DNA from: Dillenia suffruticosa
Lineage: Eukaryota; Streptophyta; Magnoliopsida; Dilleniales; Dilleniaceae
Direction: 5' to 3'
Assembly: GCA_033439265.1 (NCBI GenBank)
Contig: JAVTVX010000009.1
Coordinates: 13,543,109 to 13,607,108 of the forward strand
Length of the DNA: 64,000 nucleotides
The notes beneath the pieces are model-generated. The model did not search any database and was not told the DNA's origin. It was given only the letters and a program-made list of their open reading frames with translations. How positions within the stretch are numbered: position 1 is the stretch's first letter; each line of letters begins with the position of its first letter. The position numbers were made by a program, and so were the translations under genes. This document shows, piece by piece, positions 58,347 to 64,000 of this stretch.

Positions 58347-60871
58347 AAAAGTATGCCCCAACCCTCGAGTAGAGTAGGCAACGACCACTATATTATCTCG
58401 GCATACAGACCGAATCTCTCCGTATACCGTGACAATGCAAGGCATTCCAACTATTCAAACCTATTTTCAAAACTATTTAAAATAATACAAAGGACCAACT
58501 CGATCCATCCAATCTCAATAACATACACGAGGCCAACCCGGCCATTTCAATTCCAATGCATGCTCTAAACCAATATAGTCAACAAATAAATTTTCAAAAA
58601 AAAAAAATTCAAAATTCACAATAAAAGTACAAATGTCCTATATAAACAAAAATAAGTTCGCGGAAGTAAATTTAACATCATTTACAAGGTTCCAAGTAGT
58701 CTAAGAGTAGATTCCACTAATACTTGCCCACAAAAAGAAAATAAGGCAAGTATCAATCGAATCCAAACTAAATAAAAGTATAAAATTCTCCTTCCATGGA
58801 TTTTATTACATTAATCTCAAAAATAGAAACTACACTATCAATACCTATCAAGGATCAGCAAAAACACTTCTCTAATCATTTCAAACAAAGTCTTCCATCT
58901 AAACTTCCTCTGAAAAATGTGATAGCGAGGGGTGAGTATTTAAAATACCCAATGAGTGGAGTACAATAGTATGCAACGCATAAAAAAGGAGTGAAAATGG
59001 TTATGCCAAACAATCATATACAAAGTGCATTGCCATAAATAAAAACATTGGTATAAAATAGTTTATTTCAAACCACCATGACTCATTGAACAAAACAACA
59101 ATTTATATTTATTTTTCACAATTTTAGAATATGTTGAAATCATTATCCTACCAATGGCCGTTGATAGGATCCTCTAAGGGGTTTCTCACTATTTTCTAAA
59201 AATCCCTTTCATCTTGGCGTTGGCCTCAAGCTCCGTAGGGTGCATTCACATTATCACGATGGCTTGAGAAGACTCTCCAACCCACCTACCACCAAGCCAA
59301 GTTTAATAGCCTTGATCACGCCGCCCCAATGGCCCGGTCCATGGCAAGACTTAGACTATAGTCATTTTAGTACCATGTTACCAAATTCAGTTTATAATTC
59401 AATTCATACTCAAATTTCAATGTAAAGCAACAATACAGATTTCACATGAATATTCAATTGTAACACGATACAAATAATTCAATAATTTAGTACAAGAGTC
59501 ATGGATTGATTCAAATTTCATTTGAGACACACCATATTCACAAAATATTATAAATTTAGTACAAACTCATTTCAAAATTCAATTTATGAAATATAGTTGA
59601 AATTAGTTTACTCATTTATATGAGACATAATTGTCCACTCACCTCAGAAGGGTATTCACTTCCTATATATTATCAGCTCTAAAGAAATCTTCTTTCAAGC
59701 TCCAATGGGTTGTTCTAAACCAACGATAACAATTTTCGGATCATTTCTCCTTAAATTCAAAAGTTTACAAATTTTTTCTAATTTTATTTAAACCCTAATT
59801 TCGAATATTTTCTTGTTCTTGTTCTCATTTTATTAATTTGTCATCATTTGCATCATTATAAAATCCATGTTAACAACTAACTCAACATCATACAAAAAAA
59901 TTGTTTTTCATCTTGCACCTTGGAGGTAGCAAACAAAAGGCCCAAAAGGGTTGTGCTCTAATCTTAGAGGTAAATAAAATAAAATTCATTGATGGGTCAA
60001 AGAGTTAATGGATACTGAGGCCATGTGTAAGCACGGCAAAAATATAATCACTTCAGTAAGAGCCCAACGAAAAGACTAGAACATGACAAGAACAATATAT
60101 CAGTGAACATGATGATAATTACACAAAATGGTGGCACTTTAAGCTGCTCAAAGATACCAAGCGGGGGATTCCGGCACATATATCCCTACGCTTGTACAAA
60201 CATGGGGTTTAGTCAAAACCTGCCAAAAAATGAAGCACCAAATATCTAATGCAAAAATCAAATACCCAAGAAAGCAAGTCAATAATAAAAGATTGTGTTG
60301 TCGATTGCAGATAAACGATCTCATAAATTGCAGAAAGCACGCAAACATTTTTCAAAACTAAGTCCTGATTTTTCGAGTTCCAAATTTTGCCCAAAGTGTC
60401 GATCTGACAAAACCCTAATTAAGTGATACACAGGCAATTCGAGTATGGTTCGATGCATTCAAAGCTGATTAAAGAGAGAGAGAATACTCATAGATCCCTG
60501 CTGCCCAGAGATGGTCGTGATGCTCAGTTTGTGGTTGTGCAATAGGCAAAGGAATGACAGAATGAGATGGAAGGAAGAGAAGGAGAAAGAGAGATGGAGT
60601 GAAGGTGGGAGAGAGAGAAGCTGAAGGAGAGGGAGAGAGTGAGAGACGAGAGAGAAAAATGAGAGAAAAGGGTTTTGGGTAATGAGATTGGGAAAGTGGA
60701 GAGGGGACAGGAAAGAAGATGGAGAAAGTGAAATGGGGAGGGAGAGAGAAAGACGAACAGAGATAATGGGAGGGAGAAAATGGGTCTCGGATGAATAGGA
60801 AGGGAAATTGGGAAAGTTAAATGTTAACCTTTTTTTTTTTACTTTCTCTCTTATTTCTTGGTGCTGCAACA
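58347..60871 (-). repeat. 3' LTR of gypsy E
   Basis: Minus strand TGTTGCAGCACC to GGTTGGGGCATA, about 2.5 kb. It contains a GA-rich tract (60465-60790 on plus), the GGTGAGTATTTAAAATACCC stem at 58933-58955 and the block around 59150-59340 that matches C at 45520-45720. The final bases beside the RNase H scrap are decayed, so the end is approximate. Confidence 0.83.
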
Positions 60872-60933
60872 ATTAATCCCCTAAAAAGAAATTTCGTTCT
60901 CGAAATTTAAAAGAAAATTTATACATCAAACAG

Positions 60934-61149
60934 TTAAGGGTGTTGTTTTCGTTTCAAATCTTCAGTCTGCTCTTCTACTTGGTTGTTTCTCCACAATACT
61001 TTTACCATTGGGATTTTCTTATTCCTTGATTGTTTGAATTGTCGATCTATGATTTGTACTGGCTGTACCTTGAAACTCAAGTCTTGATTTAAGTCTACCG
61101 GAGGAGTTTCTAACACATGTGAGGGATCCGATAAGTATTTCCTCAACAT
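60934..61149 (-). pseudogene. Chromodomain-like C-terminal tail of gypsy E
   Basis: MLRKYLSDPSHVLE, QPVQIIDRQ and PMVKVLWRNNQVEEQT are the conserved blocks at the end of Tekay-type chromovirus integrases, where the chromodomain helps direct insertion to heterochromatin. Fossil, separated from the integrase frame. Confidence 0.88.
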
Positions 61150-61200
61150 TGAAACATGAAAAAAATCATGGATTCTTTATAACTCCGGTGGCAATTCAAG

Positions 61201-62001
61201 CTAGTTAGCTACATTTCCAATTCTTTCGAGGATCTTGAAGGGGCTAATATAACGAGGATTCAATTTTTCCCGTTTCTGAAATCGGATTATACCCTTCCAA
61301 GGAGATACCTTCAAAAATACCATATTTCCAACTTCAAATTCCAAGGGTCTCCTCCTCTTGTCGGCATAGCTCTTTTGTCGATCTTGAACTACCTTCATTC
61401 TTTCTCGAATTATTCTTACCTTTTCCTTAGTGGCTTCAATCAACTCTACACCTTCAATTTTCCTCTCACTAACGTCGTCCCAACATAACGGAGTTTGGCA
61501 ATTCCTTCCGTAAAGAGCTTTGTAGTGAGGCATCCCAATACTAACTTGATTGTTGTTGTTATAGGCAAAGTAAACTAATGGGAGATACTTGTCCCAACTC
61601 CCTTGGAAGTCCATAACACATGCCCTCAACATGTCTTCCAACATCTGGATTGTACACTCTAACTGTCCATCCGTCTGTGGATGAAATGCAGAGCTGAATT
61701 TTAACTTAGTGCCCAAGGCCTCTTGTAACTTAGGCCAAAATTTGGATGTGAATCGAGGATCACGATCCGATATAAATGATACCGGAATCCCGTGGAGTCG
61801 GATAATCTTATCGTGATACAATTTAGCTAACCTCTCCAAAGAGTAAGTGTTCTGGATTGGGAGAAAATGTACTGATTTAGTGAGCTGATCAACAATCACC
61901 CATATAGTATCGTGTTGGCTCGGCGTACATGGCAGTCCCACCATGAAATCTATGGTAATATGCTCCAATTTCCATTCGGGTATAGGCAATGGTTGAAGCA
62001 T
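61201..62001 (-). pseudogene. Ty3/gypsy integrase fossil of element E
   Basis: A 266-codon open piece with the integrase core: ITIDFMVGLP and the following blocks, ISDRDPRFTSKFW, FSSAFHPQTDGQLE, RNCQTPLCWDD and the GNMVFLKVSPWKG module. The open piece is long, but it belongs to a broken element. Confidence 0.92.
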
Positions 62002-62009
62002 TCTGGCCG

Positions 62010-62410
62010 GCTTCTGATGTTTGGGTTACAAATTCAGCTATTTCCCGCTTTAACCCCGACCACCAATATGTTTCCTTAATGGTCCTTTAAATTTTTTTAC
62101 TCCCGAGATGCATAGCATAAGTTGAAGAGTCTGCTTCTTAAAGTATAGCCTTTTGAAGCTCATCATTCTTGGCAACACAAATCCAGGTTCCCATATACCA
62201 CCATGTCATACCGGATATGGAAGTCAACACCTTCACCCTTGTGAATCTTTTCCATGATACTCTTTTGCTCTTCATCTGTTGATTGGAGCTCTCATATACG
62301 ATCCGCTAAGGTTGGTCGTACTTTGAATCTAGCTAAAAGTACACCATTGTCATCACTGGCCAACTCGACTCCTAATGTACGAAGTCCTAATAGACATGAG
62401 AGATATGAAC
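62010..62410 (-). pseudogene. Gypsy pol linker (RNase H to integrase zinc finger) of element E
   Basis: Minus-strand blocks ELASDDNGVLLARFKVRPTL near 62320-62385 and an AYAMHLGS / ETYWWSGLKREIAEFV region near 62030-62120 match this part of chromovirus pol. It ends abruptly at the CACTA terminus at 62411. Confidence 0.82.
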
Positions 62411-62459
62411 CACTATAGGAAAAATGGGTATTAGCGATGAAAAAATCTGTTGGTGATAC

Positions 62460-62865
62460 TCAATATTCCATTGGTGAAAACTATCACCGACGGTTCAAAT
62501 CCGTCGTAGAGGAGGTCGCTGATCATCGACCTCCTAAATAAGTAACGACGGATATGTGATCCGTCGGTATATTTTCTGACAGATTACCAATGGAAATTAA
62601 TCCGTCGGTAATTTTCCATCAGTGAAATTGGAAGTTCACCGATGGAATGCTATAGGAATAGCGACGGAATTTTGAAATTAAGATAAGGATCCATTGGTAA
62701 TCCGTCGATAAATTTATCTATTTTACCGACAGCTCACCGACGGATTTCATTCTGCCCTCACTAATTCCTATGGAAATCCGTCGGTAATGCTTTGTCCACT
62801 AGAATGAGAATCCGATGGGTAACCGACGGATTTGTTTGTGACCAGTATATTTCCCTCGAAAATCT
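62460..62865. repeat. Subterminal CCGTCGGT / ACCGACGG array of CACTA 2
   Basis: About ten copies of CCGTCGGTAA or TTACCGACGG variants in both orientations, separated by 20-50 bp; candidate binding sites for the element's TNPA-like protein. Confidence 0.82.
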
Positions 62866-63183
62866 GTCAATAATTTTTTTTCCCCCAAATGTCCAGAATA
62901 CATTTTTTGGCTAATCCGGAACCCAATACCTATATACCTATGACATATAATTCCAAGCATCTGATCCAATCAATATATAAAGCTATGAAAAATACTAGGG
63001 TCATCACCATTTCAACAAAGGAATAAAATTGCCCAAATTGGTGCAACATCATACTTAAAAATTCATTTGTACAACACACAATGTAGACGAACACAAATAC
63101 ATCAAATAGCTCAAAAAGATGTACTACAATCTGTAACGATAAACACCATAGTCATGAAATAAATGAAAAAAAATTCATCAATC

Positions 63184-63600
63184 TCATATACAAGGGAGAT
63201 TAGAGTCTAGTGGCTGTGTGCTATCAAGGTCAGGTAGTGTAGGTGATATACTTATTTGTCCAAGAATTTTACAAATTTGTGCTCTCATTTCCTGCCTCAC
63301 TTGACATTGGACTTCCTGTAGCATTCTATTGCTCATTTCCTCCCTCATTTGAGATTGCACTTCTTGTAGCATATGATGTCTCATATCCTGCATCATTTGA
63401 TCAACCTCTTCCTTAGTGTACATCTGACTTGAAGGCACGCATGGAGATTCTGGTTTGCTTGTCATCAACGCCCTCCCCAAAACCATAAAGACATCCCTTC
63501 ATCGAACCCCCAGTAACCTCACACCACGATCCCGCATCATAGTCTGGTTGTGACACCCCATCTGAGCCATATTTCTCGTCAAGAAGTAGTTTATACTTAC
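63184..63600 (-). pseudogene. CACTA Transposase_24-type protein, C-terminal part
   Basis: Minus-strand sequence from 63590 reads EKYGSDGVSQPDYDAGSWCE and TGGSMKGCLYGFG, matching the PDFDPDAW..TGG..KGRVYGFG end block of plant En/Spm accessory transposases. In the next frame a 100-codon open piece (63486-63184) forms a Met/Gln/Glu-rich coiled coil with 3-4 repeats of the type QEVQSQMREEM, then a stop. A one-frame shift separates the two parts near the YGFG block, so the gene is probably broken, unless a splice bridges them. Upstream exons would lie at higher coordinates. Confidence 0.72.
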
Positions 63601-64000
63601 CCTACATTAAACATAGCTAATTACGCTTGTCAATTTAATCATATGAATATATTATGTAAAGTAGATGTAATAATGTTTTTTTCTTACACTAATTGATTCT
63701 GATTTCTTGTCTACAAGCTGGCCTTTTCCTATTTCACGCCTATGCATTCAATTGAAGAGGTCGATATGTGAAACTGATTGGTTGCTTTCTTCTAACTGAA
63801 ATAAGGAAAAAATATAATCATAAAATTATTTGAAAAAAATATAATCATAAAATTATTTGAAAAAAATATAATCATAAAATTATTTGAACAGTTTAGGAGT
63901 AGAAAAATATGTTTGAACAAAATTTGGAGATAAAAAATAATATATACAAACCATCCTTTTCATGTGTGTCACAAAGGGGATTGAACCAAAAGTATGCTTC
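63601..64000 (-). other. CACTA 2 interior at the window edge
   Basis: AT-rich, with a 27-bp unit (AAAATATAATCATAAAATTA core) repeated about three times at 63805-63885. No further coding block recognised; it may be intron of the Transposase_24-type gene. Confidence 0.55.

Larger units (their letters stand above)
58347..62410 (-). mobile_element. Ty3/gypsy chromovirus element E, 3' half, interrupted by CACTA 2
   Basis: On the minus strand: the RNase H-integrase linker (62410-62010), integrase (62001-61201), a chromodomain-like tail (61149-60934) and the 3' LTR (60871-58347). The remaining 5' half lies beyond the inserted CACTA element and outside the window. LTR landmarks match element C. The group is Tekay/Del-like by domain order and large LTR. 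Broken, but with a long open integrase. Confidence 0.9.
62411..64000. mobile_element. CACTA transposon 2 (left end; continues past window)
   Basis: CACTATAGGAAAAATGG at 62411 is a typical CACTA terminus. It is followed by 450 bp of subterminal motifs (CCGTCGGTAA and its inverse) and then, on the minus strand, the tail of a Transposase_24-type gene. The insertion is inside gypsy E pol. The right end and target duplication lie outside the window. Confidence 0.88.

Noticed and set aside
63975-63990. B-box-like GGTTCAATCCCC on the minus strand at the window edge
   Set aside because: No A box at the right distance within the visible sequence.
1-64000. CRISPR arrays, bacterial operons, rRNA genes, organelle DNA
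   Set aside because: No regular repeat-spacer pattern, no prokaryotic gene structure and no rRNA or plastid/mitochondrial genes; all recognisable content is plant nuclear.

Overview
This window is nuclear DNA from a flowering plant. It is AT-rich and dominated by nested, decayed LTR retrotransposons (Ty1/copia and Ty3/gypsy chromovirus types) and two CACTA DNA transposons. Only two host genes can be recognised, both on the minus strand: a plant-type PI-PLC X-domain gene with a single frameshift (18854-19811) and a methylenetetrahydrofolate reductase (MTHFR) gene. The MTHFR gene has been blown apart by transposons and is now a pseudogene spread over 27.7 kb (30444-58128). The species cannot be named from the sequence.

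Layout. 1-11736: a Sirevirus-like copia fossil on the plus strand; its 5' end lies outside the window and its 3' LTR is split by a gypsy-type solo LTR (8585-11477). 11745-16360: a minus-strand copia gag fragment, interrupted by a second solo LTR of the same family (12569-16321) with a perfect 5-bp target duplication. 16360-18850: AT-rich non-coding DNA with microsatellites and a possible copia solo LTR. 18854-19811: the PI-PLC X-domain gene. 19900-22654: non-coding DNA with one SINE-like remnant. 22660-30051: a copia element (A) with both LTRs, primer-binding site and 5-bp target duplication.

30444-58128: the MTHFR pseudogene. Parts of ten exons can be read on the minus strand, most with consensus GT/AG borders. 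Copia element B (30879-43668) sits inside exon 9 and carries a 5.8-kb CACTA element (31313-37084) in its 3' LTR. Gypsy element C (44129-49690) lies in intron 8 and gypsy element D (54201-57439) in intron 1. 58238-62410: a scrap of gypsy RNase H, then gypsy element E on the minus strand (chromovirus integrase, chromodomain-like tail, LTR). 62411-64000: a second CACTA element inserted into E and running off the window.

There is no operon-like or cooperative gene set. The region reads as a record of transposition: MTHFR was hit in an exon by B, B was hit by a CACTA element, and further elements landed in introns and flanks. LTR divergence suggests B (about 14%) is older than A (about 7-8%). The most notable non-coding structures are strong conserved hairpins and a telomere-motif palindrome in the gypsy LTRs, an 18-bp minisatellite, a dense GTCGACC-type motif array in the Sirevirus, and hairpin-bearing tandem repeats inside the first CACTA element.
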